This document shows positions 27,501 through 35,525 of a stretch of DNA of 64,000 bases, in pieces. The stretch is taken from positions 60,001-124,000 of the forward strand of contig JAPPUL010000078.1 in assembly GCA_026874595.1 (NCBI GenBank), in the 5' to 3' direction. The DNA is from Sipunculus nudus. Taxonomy: Eukaryota > Annelida > Sipuncula > Golfingiida > Sipunculidae. Below the pieces are notes generated by a model. The model had not been told where the DNA came from, ran no database searches, and was given only the letters and a program-made list of their open reading frames with translations. Position numbers and translations under genes: made by a program. Within the stretch, counting starts at the first letter, position 1. The number at the start of each line of letters is the position of its first letter.

Positions 27501-28194
27501 TAAAATCATCTACTAACTTGTCTACCGATAGTATTATTGTGTTTAACTCTCCTTCTATCGCTTGGCTTCGTTTATTTTGACTCTCACTTGTTGATACTAA
27601 TCTCTCATCAAACTTTAAAAGAGTTTCCTTTGCTTGCTCTTCTACCCCCTCACGCAATCCTAACAACTCCTTCTCATAGCTATCCCGTAACTCCCTAATC
27701 CCACGTTCACTCTCCTCCCTCATAAGCCCCCCAAGCTCCCTATAGCTACTCTTAGCATTAACTACTTCCTCCTCCAGTCTAACCATATCTTCTCTAAGCA
27801 CCAATAGCTTTGTATCACTTTCATCCAACACCGATATTTGCCCTTCCACCTTCATGCTTAAATCTTCTAACCTCTTCCCTGTACGGCTTAGTTTCGCTAT
27901 AAAGCCATCTGCACTTTGTAAATCGTTTACTCGGGTGTTTACTATCTCAAGTTGCCCTTTTAAATAGTTTCCTAGCATCTTAGATTTGTTTGACGCTTCT
28001 TTTAGCTCTCCAAGCCTTTCTATTACCTTACGATCCTCCGCATTTACCTTCTCTTTGAAATCTGATAGCAAACTTTCTATTAAACGCTTTACTTTTGTTA
28101 GATTTTGACTTTCCCTATCAAGTCTTCGTAATATTATTATCACTACTAGCGATAGTAAAAATGGTACCAATATGAGTGTTAGCGGCGAGTACAT
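24547..28194 (-). CDS. Giant membrane-anchored coiled-coil protein
   Basis: 1215 residues. A single N-terminal membrane helix (about 4-23) is followed by more than 1000 residues of heptad-rich, highly charged sequence (Lys, Glu, Leu, Ser), a low-complexity linker (about 1080-1165), then a C-terminal segment about 45 residues long (EAVIKLYDKGFDIERISTLL) that looks like a small helix-turn-helix. This layout matches the large coiled-coil proteins described in spirochaetes, thought to be structural, cytoskeleton-like elements. Bacterial SMC-type ATPase motifs are absent. AGGGGG precedes the ATG. It heads a three-gene run with the unknown 632-residue protein and the aldolase. Confidence 0.75.
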   Translation of the reverse strand: MYSPLTLILVPFLLSLVVIIILRRLDRESQNLTKVKRLIESLLSDFKEKVNAEDRKVIERLGELKEASNKSKMLGNYLKGQLEIVNTRVNDLQSADGFIAKLSRTGKRLEDLSMKVEGQISVLDESDTKLLVLREDMVRLEEEVVNAKSSYRELGGLMREESERGIRELRDSYEKELLGLREGVEEQAKETLLKFDERLVSTSESQNKRSQAIEGELNTIILSVDKLVDDFNNKHEEIQKRSAELTKEYKEREDEFAKNLTRIEENYKERLLDKFSEVEKRVNGFNIFFEDMDRVVREFELKFNKELSGQMVRLEEEMGSKLDVLRGNISKAQREIEEKMVLPKEALTNELNKLKGTIEKDINALRNKVEDMDLKVLGLGSSLKDKFNKDIEQLIYTLEEEKRKITKQSTSINAYLENYIDTEKSRITKDLSLQVHKAFVEQKELERTLNTLKKEGEGMKRGFEDSVSRFKEEVKQSDIELRGQISKSIEDLHFSLENQRRESERQYEGVKGSIEKMYLSVRERLISEADTISGVIEEKKSEINLFYESNKGELQEKEKELDYMISGIKEFYSAELDKMLQTIKTNYDKVEQGYMINNTKLLKDTEEKVKEVSNELLLLQSRFKSMAEDSRYDVGEQANTYKRELSEYVNKLRVDVKETEVKKYEILVDKSENLSRELVGMEGKVKEMEAMALRGIGTYKEEVRYELEGLLEGFNERLNGLNMELENKLAVKTEKAQSGMRSMLSSLQSEYEGKLNSYISKTEGRVKELGAGLKQVLEYDVDIEEFNKKFGLELGKMEKELTSLKDKLSLKTKEEFENISLELKLIDERIREFVKESKLFKKAEKFYDKLKEEIQNASEQTKRMREEREYFKEFENKLEDVMEIREQLKGVMSNADSKRKALSELVDRTESVLNMEDVIEKKIEEMQTSLSELEEGTKRLSKFKEIYNKASESISKLNESDARVKESLPVLKEAQEYISGLDGHIEEIKDDFKMFQDKNTVLKGTVEDIEKKMAKIEGLQEKMEEVIKRFDEMDLLVLDLEKRTNQIEIARERVAQTENLLSKLQKAADRRIDELQVLVKGEVKAKDSKAAKRVLNEGAAGKAVILEKGEVLEGGKDTLDGLSKGIEVLDEAEVASDIDLSDGDGKVYDGIEKREKRKEDIKIDGSTNGLSSENRQEAVIKLYDKGFDIERISTLLNLSKSEVKLVIDVDKSKIR

Positions 28195-28337
28195 GTCCCC
28201 CTCCCAGAGATTTTATCATAACTTTTATTTATTGCTTATTTTTTTATGTATACTTCCTCTCCGCCTCTTTTCGGCCCTTTTTCACTTTCCTTAAAAACTT
28301 TTTCACCTTGATTACATTTTATTTATATCTTTACAGC

Positions 28338-28673
28338 ATGAAAATAGTTGAGTTCCAAGCTCGCCCCTATCACATTAAGACCATAGCTCATAAGCTCATT
28401 AAGAACGATATCTTTAACTTCTTTATTGAGGATATTAGACTATTTAGTTTACAAAAAAAAAATATGCCCCAAAAACACCTTCCTTTCCTCCCCACTTTAA
28501 GAGTCTTTATTCCTGTTAAAGACAGCAATATTACCTCCACCATGAACATCATTAACGATATCCTATCTTCTCTTAAAGCTTCTAATATTATCTCCTCTAA
28601 CAATTTTAACTCTGATAACTATATTATAGCTTCTACCATACTAAGAGACATCGATATCGAAATACATAAATAA
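28338..28673 (+). CDS. PII/CutA-fold small protein
   Basis: 111 residues from the ATG at 28338; the frame is open further upstream but that part reads as hydrophobic junk. The pattern MKIVEFQARPYHIKTIAHKL..., a strand ending in LPTLRVFIPV, a helix, and a final strand IASTILRDIDIEI follows the layout of PII signal proteins (GlnB) such as the xxIxRPFKL start. The T-loop tyrosine and the nucleotide-binding residues are not evident, so it is a divergent PII-like protein rather than GlnB. No glutamine synthetase or ammonium transporter gene lies near. Confidence 0.5.
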   Translation: MKIVEFQARPYHIKTIAHKLIKNDIFNFFIEDIRLFSLQKKNMPQKHLPFLPTLRVFIPVKDSNITSTMNIINDILSSLKASNIISSNNFNSDNYIIASTILRDIDIEIHK

Positions 28674-28775
28674 GCGCTTTTAGGAAACTTTTACCACATT
28701 TTAACCTGTTTTTGTCCATTTTTTAACCTTTTTAACATTGTATTCTTTCTATTTATAACTTATCTTATATCTTTT

Positions 28776-28859
28776 ATGCAGCCATTTAACAGATTTTCTT
28801 TTATGAATGAACAGCTTAACAAAAAGCATATGAATAATAGTGAGAATCCTAAATCTTAA
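28776..28859 (+). CDS. Possible 27-residue leader ORF before lepB
   Basis: An ATG-started frame of 27 codons ends 2 bases before the lepB ATG. It is rich in Asn, Phe and Lys and has no homology I recognise. It could be a leader whose translation couples to lepB, or chance in AT-rich DNA. It lies in the otherwise gene-free 188-base interval between the PII-like gene and lepB. Confidence 0.22.
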   Translation: MQPFNRFSFMNEQLNKKHMNNSENPKS

Positions 28860-28861
28860 AG

Positions 28862-29977
28862 ATGAATAAAAAGAATAAGATGAATAAAAAGAAGAAAAAG
28901 AAGAAAAACAAATCTAAACTAAGAGAGAATATAGAAACCATAATCTCTGCTATTTTTATTGCTCTTCTTATTCGTATATTCGTTATTGAAGCTTACAAAA
29001 TCCCGTCCGGAAGTATGGTGCCAACTCTTATTGAGGGCGACTACCTTCTCGTTAATAAGTTTATTTATGGTGTTAGAATACCTATTTTTAGTTGGAAATT
29101 ACCCGCTTTCTCAGACCCTAAAAGAGGCGATATTGTTGTATTCCACTACCCTAGATATTCACCTCGCCACTGGACAATAGAGCTTTTTGACTTAATCACC
29201 TTCTCTATCTTTGGCCTTACGAATACCGAGGATAGCCCTAAGAATTTTATAAAACGTTTACTTGGCGTTCCCGGGGACGTCATTAGTTTTCTTGATAAGA
29301 AAGTTATCGTTAATGGGAATGTCCTCCCTACTTCTAATAAAATAGATAAAGAATTTTGGGACCTTATTAAATATATCTCCAATCCTGAAAAATACTCAAA
29401 CCCCTCTTCTCAACAATTATTTTATTCTTATGACAAAGGTATTGTTAAAAGTACTGATAGTAATTTCAACGTTTTTATCGAGACTTTAGGGAATAAAAAA
29501 CATCTTATTCAACTTGAAAATGATAGCTATTACAATGTTCAGCCTGATATCGAATATTTGTATATTCCTAAAAAAGGCGATACTTTAGAAATTGTTTTGC
29601 GGGATATTGACGGCGAGCAAAAGCTTTTTTTCTCTGTTAATGAGGAACTTAAATTTATTACAAACTTTGAGGAGACTTTCTCTTCTGAACATTTGTCTCT
29701 TAAGCACAATGAAAACAATAATGACTTTGATATTCAAGATAATGACTACTTATTCTCTTTCTATTACGATATACTCCCTGCCAATACCCCAGCTATCTTA
29801 ACACAAAAGAAAGTATTTAAACATACTTTCAAAAGCAATTACTACTTTATGGTTGGAGATAACAGAGATCGAAGCTCTGATAGCAGAAAATGGGGTCTCG
29901 TAAACCAAAACCTTATTATAGGCAAACCCATTATTATCTATTACCCTTTAAAACGTTTCGCTAATATACCTGAATAA
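28862..29977 (+). CDS. lepB: Signal peptidase I
   Basis: 371 residues. It cleaves signal peptides of exported proteins at the outer face of the inner membrane. A Lys-rich cytoplasmic start (residues 1-20) precedes one membrane helix (about 23-45). The catalytic Ser is S51 in PSGSMVPT, the general-base Lys is K131 in FIKRLLGVPGD, and the third box GDNRDRSSDSRKWG lies near residue 335. A long insertion (about 145-320) between the second and third boxes makes it bigger than the 324 residues of Escherichia coli LepB. Only one membrane helix precedes the active site. Confidence 0.95.
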   Translation: MNKKNKMNKKKKKKKNKSKLRENIETIISAIFIALLIRIFVIEAYKIPSGSMVPTLIEGDYLLVNKFIYGVRIPIFSWKLPAFSDPKRGDIVVFHYPRYSPRHWTIELFDLITFSIFGLTNTEDSPKNFIKRLLGVPGDVISFLDKKVIVNGNVLPTSNKIDKEFWDLIKYISNPEKYSNPSSQQLFYSYDKGIVKSTDSNFNVFIETLGNKKHLIQLENDSYYNVQPDIEYLYIPKKGDTLEIVLRDIDGEQKLFFSVNEELKFITNFEETFSSEHLSLKHNENNNDFDIQDNDYLFSFYYDILPANTPAILTQKKVFKHTFKSNYYFMVGDNRDRSSDSRKWGLVNQNLIIGKPIIIYYPLKRFANIPE

Positions 29978-30008
29978 AGCAAAAACTTGTGTTTGTCTTG
30001 AAGCTATA

Positions 30009-30518
30009 CTAGAGTATACGTGCATCTTTTAATTTACTTTGGTAAGGAAGCGCTATTTGGCCTGTCCGCACTATCTCTAATATCTTATACTTCTTTGACA
30101 CCATATCTATAAATGATTTCACCTTTCGGCTTATTCCTGACATCTCAACAAGCATAGTCTCCTCCGTCATATCCTCAACTCGTCCGCCAAAAGCATTTAC
30201 AAGCTCTATAAGAACTCCAAGCTCTTCTTTTCCAAACTCTAATAGCATTAATACTAGTTCTCTATTTAAAGATTCGTTATATTGAAAGTCTTTTATACTT
30301 ATAACATCAACTAACTTACTAAGTTGTTTGTCTATCTGGCGTATTATATCTTTATGATTATTATCATCTACTATTATCGTTATGATGCTCTGTCGTGGAT
30401 CCTCCCTAGTCCCTACCGCTATGCTTTCTATATTATAGCCTCGTCGTGAAAACAAACTTACCACATGCATCATTACACCTGCATTGTTTCTTACCTTAAG
30501 CAATATCGTGTGTTTCAT
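30009..30518 (-). CDS. ilvN: Acetolactate synthase small (regulatory) subunit
   Basis: 169 residues. The N-terminal ACT domain (about 2-75; VRNNAGVMMHVVSLFSRRGYNIES) senses valine and regulates the catalytic subunit of branched-chain amino acid synthesis. A second domain (about 85-160) carries the family motif ALPYQ near the end. Length agrees with the IlvH/IlvN family. It starts 17 bases after the true end of ilvB, on the same strand. Confidence 0.93.
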   Translation of the reverse strand: MKHTILLKVRNNAGVMMHVVSLFSRRGYNIESIAVGTREDPRQSIITIIVDDNNHKDIIRQIDKQLSKLVDVISIKDFQYNESLNRELVLMLLEFGKEELGVLIELVNAFGGRVEDMTEETMLVEMSGISRKVKSFIDMVSKKYKILEIVRTGQIALPYQSKLKDARIL

Positions 30519-30535
30519 TTCTTCTTTTAATCCCT

Positions 30536-30682
30536 TTACTCTTTTTCCTCTTTTATGTCATCTATATCTATACTATCGCTTATCGCACCACCCGCCGGTA
30601 CCATAGGAAATACCTTCTCTGCTGTGGGAATCATTACCTCAAGTAGTGCTGTCTTATCACTCTCTAGTAGAAATTCTATCCC
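30536..30682 (-). CDS. ilvB: ilvB C-terminal portion in a shifted frame
   Basis: In the -1 frame relative to the main ilvB frame, 48 codons continue exactly what the family should have: the KVFPMVPAGGAISDS segment corresponds to the conserved VFPMVPPG-type C-terminus of the large subunit. The stop at 30536 lies 17 bases before ilvN. One extra G in the GGG run at 30680-30682 would join both parts into a protein of about 566 residues. It is either a real single-base loss or a sequencing error. Confidence 0.8.
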   Translation of the reverse strand, partial: GIEFLLESDKTALLEVMIPTAEKVFPMVPAGGAISDSIDIDDIKEEKE

Positions 30683-32235
30683 GCTATTACTTCTTCTGGC
30701 TTTGTTATAAGCTTCGCATCAAGACCATAGGCTTTTGCTATTGCCACAAAGTCCGGATTATAATTAAAATCACTACCTGAAAAGTTTGACTCGTAAAATA
30801 ACTCTTGCCACTGCCTCACCATACCTAAAAAACCATTGTTTAATACAACAATCTTTACCTTCATACCATATACCGTGCACGTTGCAAGCTCTTGGATATT
30901 CATTTGGAAACTTCCATCACCCGTTATCGTGAATACCTGCCTGTCCGGATAGGCAAGCGCCGCTCCTATCGCTGCCGGAAACCCAAATCCCATCGTCCCA
31001 AGTCCGCCGCTTGTTAGCATACTTCGGGAGTTCTTAAACTTATAATACTGCGCCACCCACATCTGATGCTGACCCACGTCCGTTGTAACTATTGCTTCCC
31101 CGTTTGTTGCTTTACTAAGCTCCTCTATGAAATACTGTGGCTTTATCCTCTCTTCGCTTTGTCTATATCTATAGGGATACTTGTTTTTAAGCTCAGCTAC
31201 CCGTTCAAGCCACTCTGAACGCTCATCTTTTGCACTCACTCGCTTTATAAGCTCTTCTACGACCTTCTTTAAATCCCCTACTACTGCATAATCTACTTGT
31301 ATTATTTTTCCTATCTCTGCTTTGTCTATGTCTATATGAGCTATCTTTGCTTGTTTTGCAAATTTACTCACCTTCCCTGTTACGCGATCATCAAACCTCG
31401 CTCCAAGCGCTATTAATAAATCACAATCTGATACAGAATAGTTTGCATATTTTGACCCGTGCATACCAAGCATCCCCAACGACCTAGGATGCTCTGTCGG
31501 TATTGCTCCAAGCCCCATTAATGTCATTACTACAGGTATGTTTGCCTTCTCCGAAAGCTTTGCGACAACCCCTCCTGCCCCTGATACATTAGCACCGCCC
31601 CCAACATACAACAAAGGCCTTTCTGCTTCGTTTAGAGCCTTTACAAGCCCTTCTAAATCTCCCTCTATTTTATTCCCTATATCAACATATTTACGCCTTA
31701 TTATATCATCTAATACAAACTCATACTCATCAGTTTCAGCAAGCTGTACGTCTTTTGGAATATCTATAAGCGCAGGACCAGGCCGCCCTGACATCGCCAC
31801 CGTGTAAGATTCCTCAAGCGCTGTTGCAAGATCTTCTACACGACGTACCAACTTGTTTATTTTAGTTATCGGTACGCTTATTCCAAATATATCTGCCTCC
31901 TGAAAAGCATCCGTACCTATTAACTCGCCAGGAACCTGCCCTGTTATCGCAAGTATTGGCACTGAATCCATCTTCGCATCAGCAAGCCCTGTTACCAGAT
32001 TCGTTGCTCCAGGTCCTGAGGTTGCAAATGCAACGCCTATTTCCCCGGTAGACTTGGCATAACCCTCTGCTGCGTGGATTGCTCCTTGTTCGTGTCTGCA
32101 CAATATATGCTTTATATCCGATCTGTGTAACTCATCATATATTGGCAATATAGCACCACCAGGATATCCAAATATCACCTTAACTCCATGCCTCTTTAAA
32201 AACTCTATTACTATTTGTGAGCCCGTCTTTTTCAA
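30676..32235 (-). CDS. ilvB: Acetolactate synthase large (catalytic) subunit, truncated by frameshift
   Basis: 519 residues in this frame. A thiamine-diphosphate enzyme condensing pyruvate to acetolactate, the first common step to valine and leucine. The TPP glutamate is in HEQGAIHAAEGYA (about residues 48-60), FAD-binding residues are in the middle domain, and the TPP-binding GDGSFQMNIQEL near 435 and GMVRQWQELFY follow. Start is TTG (32235): no ATG is in frame and GAAGGG sits upstream. The frame stops early at a TAG at 30678-30676; the missing C-terminus follows in another frame (see the adjoining entry). Confidence 0.9.
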   Translation of the reverse strand: MKKTGSQIVIEFLKRHGVKVIFGYPGGAILPIYDELHRSDIKHILCRHEQGAIHAAEGYAKSTGEIGVAFATSGPGATNLVTGLADAKMDSVPILAITGQVPGELIGTDAFQEADIFGISVPITKINKLVRRVEDLATALEESYTVAMSGRPGPALIDIPKDVQLAETDEYEFVLDDIIRRKYVDIGNKIEGDLEGLVKALNEAERPLLYVGGGANVSGAGGVVAKLSEKANIPVVMTLMGLGAIPTEHPRSLGMLGMHGSKYANYSVSDCDLLIALGARFDDRVTGKVSKFAKQAKIAHIDIDKAEIGKIIQVDYAVVGDLKKVVEELIKRVSAKDERSEWLERVAELKNKYPYRYRQSEERIKPQYFIEELSKATNGEAIVTTDVGQHQMWVAQYYKFKNSRSMLTSGGLGTMGFGFPAAIGAALAYPDRQVFTITGDGSFQMNIQELATCTVYGMKVKIVVLNNGFLGMVRQWQELFYESNFSGSDFNYNPDFVAIAKAYGLDAKLITKPEEVIAG

Positions 32236-32381
32236 AACATTTATCCCTTCTTTATTTATATATATTTTAGATTAAAGAGCAAGTCTAATATAAATTTAGC
32301 CTAAAGTCAACTTATTCGTTTTTATACTATATTTAGATTTTTTCAATATTTTTGAATATTATAGGTTATTTTAGTTTTTAT

Positions 32382-33413
32382 CTAATAACCTAAAAGAAAG
32401 TAAAAGCCAAGGTCCGGATATATCCCAAGTGATAATGTAAGCACCATCCCCACCAAAGCTACCAATATATAGCTCCATCTTGCCCTAAGTATCGGATATT
32501 CATAGCCTTCGTCCTTTAAATACATATACACTATTATTCTAAGATAGTAATAAAACGATACTACTGCACTTAGTATTCCTATTATCGATAATACATAAAG
32601 CTCTTGGGATAATGCGTATTTGAATATGAAAAACTTACCCATAAAACCAGAGGTTAAGGGCATGCCCGCAAGTGAAAATAAAAACACACTCATTGAAAAT
32701 CCTAAAAACCGATTCCTATACCCAAGCCCACGTATCCCAACAAGTGTTTGCTCGCTTATATTAAGCAAACTCGCAAATACTCCTATATTTATTATCACAT
32801 AAGATAAAAGATAAAACAACAACGGATTGTAATTTACTATATCTGATTTAAGCCCCGCAACCAAATATATCAAAATATACCCTGTATGCCCTATCCCCGA
32901 AAAAGCTATTATTCGCTTTATATTGTTTTGGATTAAGGCAAGAAAGTTACCAACTAAAACCGTAAGTACACTAACTACTATCAGTATGTCTATAATTATT
33001 TGGTGGTCTAACACCCTGAAGAAACTAAACAAACTCCTAAACAATATCCCAAAAGCTGCCACCTTAACACAAGTTGACATGAAGGCTGTAACTACAGTAG
33101 GGGCCCCTTCATATGCGTCTGGCATCCATTGATGAAACGGTACCGCTCCCACCTTGAATAAAAACCCTATAAGCACAAGCCCAAGTCCCAAATAAGCATA
33201 AAGCTCATCATCACCTAATATACTACTACTATAATGCTCAACTATCTTGTCAAATACCATCTGCCCACTTGAACCATACAAAAACGCTATTCCCAATATC
33301 AAAAACGCAGTCGAAAATGCTCCAAGTATTAAATACTTTATACCTGCCTCGTTGCTTCTAAAGTCTTTTATGTCAAAACCTGAGAGTATATATACACTAA
33401 CTGACATAACTTC
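32382..33413 (-). CDS. nuoN: NADH-quinone oxidoreductase subunit N, C-terminal part (after frameshift)
   Basis: About 343 codons from the frameshift point; the first ATG in this frame is at 33407. It carries the antiporter-like core of NuoN: FHQWMPDAYEGAPT, the LIQNNIKRIIAFSGIGHTGY segment with the conserved lysine helix, and AGMPLTSGFMGK. Together with the N-terminal part it forms a 477-residue NuoN of normal size. A single extra T in a T5 run (33414-33418) separates the halves. Confidence 0.88.
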   Translation of the reverse strand, partial: EVMSVSVYILSGFDIKDFRSNEAGIKYLILGAFSTAFLILGIAFLYGSSGQMVFDKIVEHYSSSILGDDELYAYLGLGLVLIGFLFKVGAVPFHQWMPDAYEGAPTVVTAFMSTCVKVAAFGILFRSLFSFFRVLDHQIIIDILIVVSVLTVLVGNFLALIQNNIKRIIAFSGIGHTGYILIYLVAGLKSDIVNYNPLLFYLLSYVIINIGVFASLLNISEQTLVGIRGLGYRNRFLGFSMSVFLFSLAGMPLTSGFMGKFFIFKYALSQELYVLSIIGILSAVVSFYYYLRIIVYMYLKDEGYEYPILRARWSYILVALVGMVLTLSLGIYPDLGFYFLLGY

Positions 33414-33822
33414 AAAAACTTATGAAAAACGTAAACATGTCATTCGAAAAAACAAGGCTTACCATCCCAACAACTCCAAAAAGCATTAAACTACAAAAGT
33501 TTACAGAATCTCTTTTACTATCTCCAAATGAATAATAAGAAAGCAAGACCACTAATAGGGCTCCAAGTACAAGTACTAACGCTATGCCCAAAGAAAACTC
33601 ATCCAGCTTTAAAGAACCGCTAAATATTATAAGCTCTTCTTCGAAGTTTAGTATATAATCGCTTATGGTATATAGAGTATAAAAAAGCCCTCCAAAGGCA
33701 GTTATATATACTGGCTTTTTGTTTACGCTCTTTTTGCTAAGCACTTCAAGCAATAAGGTTATGAGGCCTGTAGCCGTAAGAATTATTATGGGCTTTGTCA
33801 CATATAGTACTGTATCAAACAT
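33412..33822 (-). CDS. nuoN: NADH-quinone oxidoreductase subunit N, N-terminal part (before frameshift)
   Basis: 136 residues covering the first four or five membrane helices of NuoN, ending at SNDMFTFFISF where a TGA interrupts. In intact family members this is followed directly by the Glu and then the SVSVYILSGF segment found at the start of the other part. The start overlaps the nuoM stop by one base (TAATG). Reading through the TGA in the same frame meets another stop four codons on, so stop-codon reassignment does not repair the gene. Confidence 0.87.
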   Translation of the reverse strand: MFDTVLYVTKPIIILTATGLITLLLEVLSKKSVNKKPVYITAFGGLFYTLYTISDYILNFEEELIIFSGSLKLDEFSLGIALVLVLGALLVVLLSYYSFGDSKRDSVNFCSLMLFGVVGMVSLVFSNDMFTFFISF

Positions 33823-35462
33823 TAGTATAACCAGTTAATCTTATTTATCTGAGGCATTGTCGAAAATATAGTGTTTAATGAAAGTTCAATCTTGTCTAAA
33901 AACAAATTAGGATATACTCCCATAAGTATAACAAGTATTATAAGAGGTACAAAAATGCTTAACTCTCTTTTTGTAAGATCCTTTAATGCTTTATTCTCTT
34001 TCAAAACACACTCACCAAAAAATACCTTCTGATAAAGATATAACATGTATACTGCAGAAAGAATGATACCAAAGGCACCCAAAGTCCCATATACCCAATT
34101 TGCCCTAAAACTGCCAATAAGTATTAAAAACTCGCCTATAAAGCCATTTAAGCCCGGAAGCCCTATCGATGATAATGTCGTTATCATAAAGACTACCGCA
34201 TATATAGGCATGACAGAAGATAATCCCCCGAAAGCTTTTATATCTTTTGTGTGACGCCTTTCATAAAGTATTCCTACAAGCAAAAACAACAATCCCGTAC
34301 TAAGTCCATGGTTTATCATTTGATATATTGCTCCACTAACACCCTGATACGACAAGAACATTTTACCATCAAGTCCGCTGCTAAAGGCAAAAAGTCCAAG
34401 CATTACAAACCCAAGATGGCTTACCGACGAATACGCTATCAGTTTCTTTATATCCTTCTGGGCCAACGCCATCAATGCTCCGTATATTATACCCACTATC
34501 GCCAAGATAGAGATATATGGTGCAAAGTTAAAGGACGCATTTGGGAAAAAAGGTATTGCAAATCTTATAAATCCATATGTTCCCATTTTTAATAAAACAC
34601 CTGCAAGAATTACACTACCTGCTGTTGGGGCTTGAACGTGCGCATCTGGAAGCCATGTATGAAACGGGAATATAGGAACCTTGATCGCAAAGGATAAAAA
34701 AAATGCAAGGAAGAGTATCGTTTCTACACTAATTCCATATCCAAGTACATCATATATTATATTTAGAGTATAACTTTGTTCGTATATCGTACTTAAATTA
34801 AATGTTCCCACTTCAAGGTATATATATATTATGCCCAGAAACATTAGTAAGCTCCCGACTAGTGTATATATAAAAAACTTAACTGCTGCATAGACCTTGC
34901 TTTCTCCTCCCCATACCCCTATAATAAAATACATCGGGATTAGCATCACTTCCCAAAATAGATAGAATAAAAGTAAGTCCCATGCCATAAAAGCTCCAAG
35001 CATCCCTGCTTCCATTAAAAGCATACATACTATAAATTCTTTTATCCTAAAAGATATTGACCTCCATGAGGCAAGAATTGTAATTGGTATTAAAAGCGTT
35101 GTAAGTACTATCATTAATATACTTATTGCATCCACTTGCAAATGATAGCTTGCATTTACATCTACAAAACCTAAATTAAGCCAGGGTACAACTTCAGAAA
35201 AACCTGCTATTCTTTGTCCGCCCTCTGTAACGATAATTACATTTGTATTAAACCATTCAAATATATTAGTCCCCGGATAATGACTCCCTACATAAGTGAA
35301 AAGCGGTAGTGATAGTAAAAATACAAGAAAAGAAAATACAAAACCTATAACCTTTAAAACTGTCCCGTTTCTATCTTCACTATATACTCTATCCTTTGGC
35401 AAAAAGAGTACTACTAATGCCCCTATAACAGGCAAAAATAATAATACACTCATAAGTCCCAT
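33822..35462 (-). CDS. nuoM: NADH-quinone oxidoreductase subunit M
   Basis: 546 residues, about fourteen membrane helices; one of the three antiporter-like proton-pumping subunits of complex I. Hallmarks are the Glu-containing LLFYLFWEVMLIPMYFIIG, PFHTWLPDAHVQAPTAGSVILAG, and the lysine helix in LAQKDIKKLIAYSSVSHLGFVMLG. All are intact. It lies between nuoL and nuoN on the same strand, with a one-base overlap with nuoN. Confidence 0.95.
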   Translation of the reverse strand: MGLMSVLLFLPVIGALVVLFLPKDRVYSEDRNGTVLKVIGFVFSFLVFLLSLPLFTYVGSHYPGTNIFEWFNTNVIIVTEGGQRIAGFSEVVPWLNLGFVDVNASYHLQVDAISILMIVLTTLLIPITILASWRSISFRIKEFIVCMLLMEAGMLGAFMAWDLLLFYLFWEVMLIPMYFIIGVWGGESKVYAAVKFFIYTLVGSLLMFLGIIYIYLEVGTFNLSTIYEQSYTLNIIYDVLGYGISVETILFLAFFLSFAIKVPIFPFHTWLPDAHVQAPTAGSVILAGVLLKMGTYGFIRFAIPFFPNASFNFAPYISILAIVGIIYGALMALAQKDIKKLIAYSSVSHLGFVMLGLFAFSSGLDGKMFLSYQGVSGAIYQMINHGLSTGLLFLLVGILYERRHTKDIKAFGGLSSVMPIYAVVFMITTLSSIGLPGLNGFIGEFLILIGSFRANWVYGTLGAFGIILSAVYMLYLYQKVFFGECVLKENKALKDLTKRELSIFVPLIILVILMGVYPNLFLDKIELSLNTIFSTMPQINKINWLY

Positions 35463-35525
35463 TTAAAAAACCCTTTATATCATCTTCAAAAAATACATGA
35501 AAGCTAAAAATATCCTTACCATACT

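Noticed and set aside
28176-28337. N-terminal extension of the PII-like protein
   Set aside because: The in-frame stretch is hydrophobic Phe/Leu-rich noise and the family N-terminus starts at the ATG at 28338.
33400-33425. Reassigned TGA codon in nuoN
   Set aside because: Reading through the TGA in the same frame meets TAG four codons later; only a frame change restores the protein, and other genes end normally at TGA.
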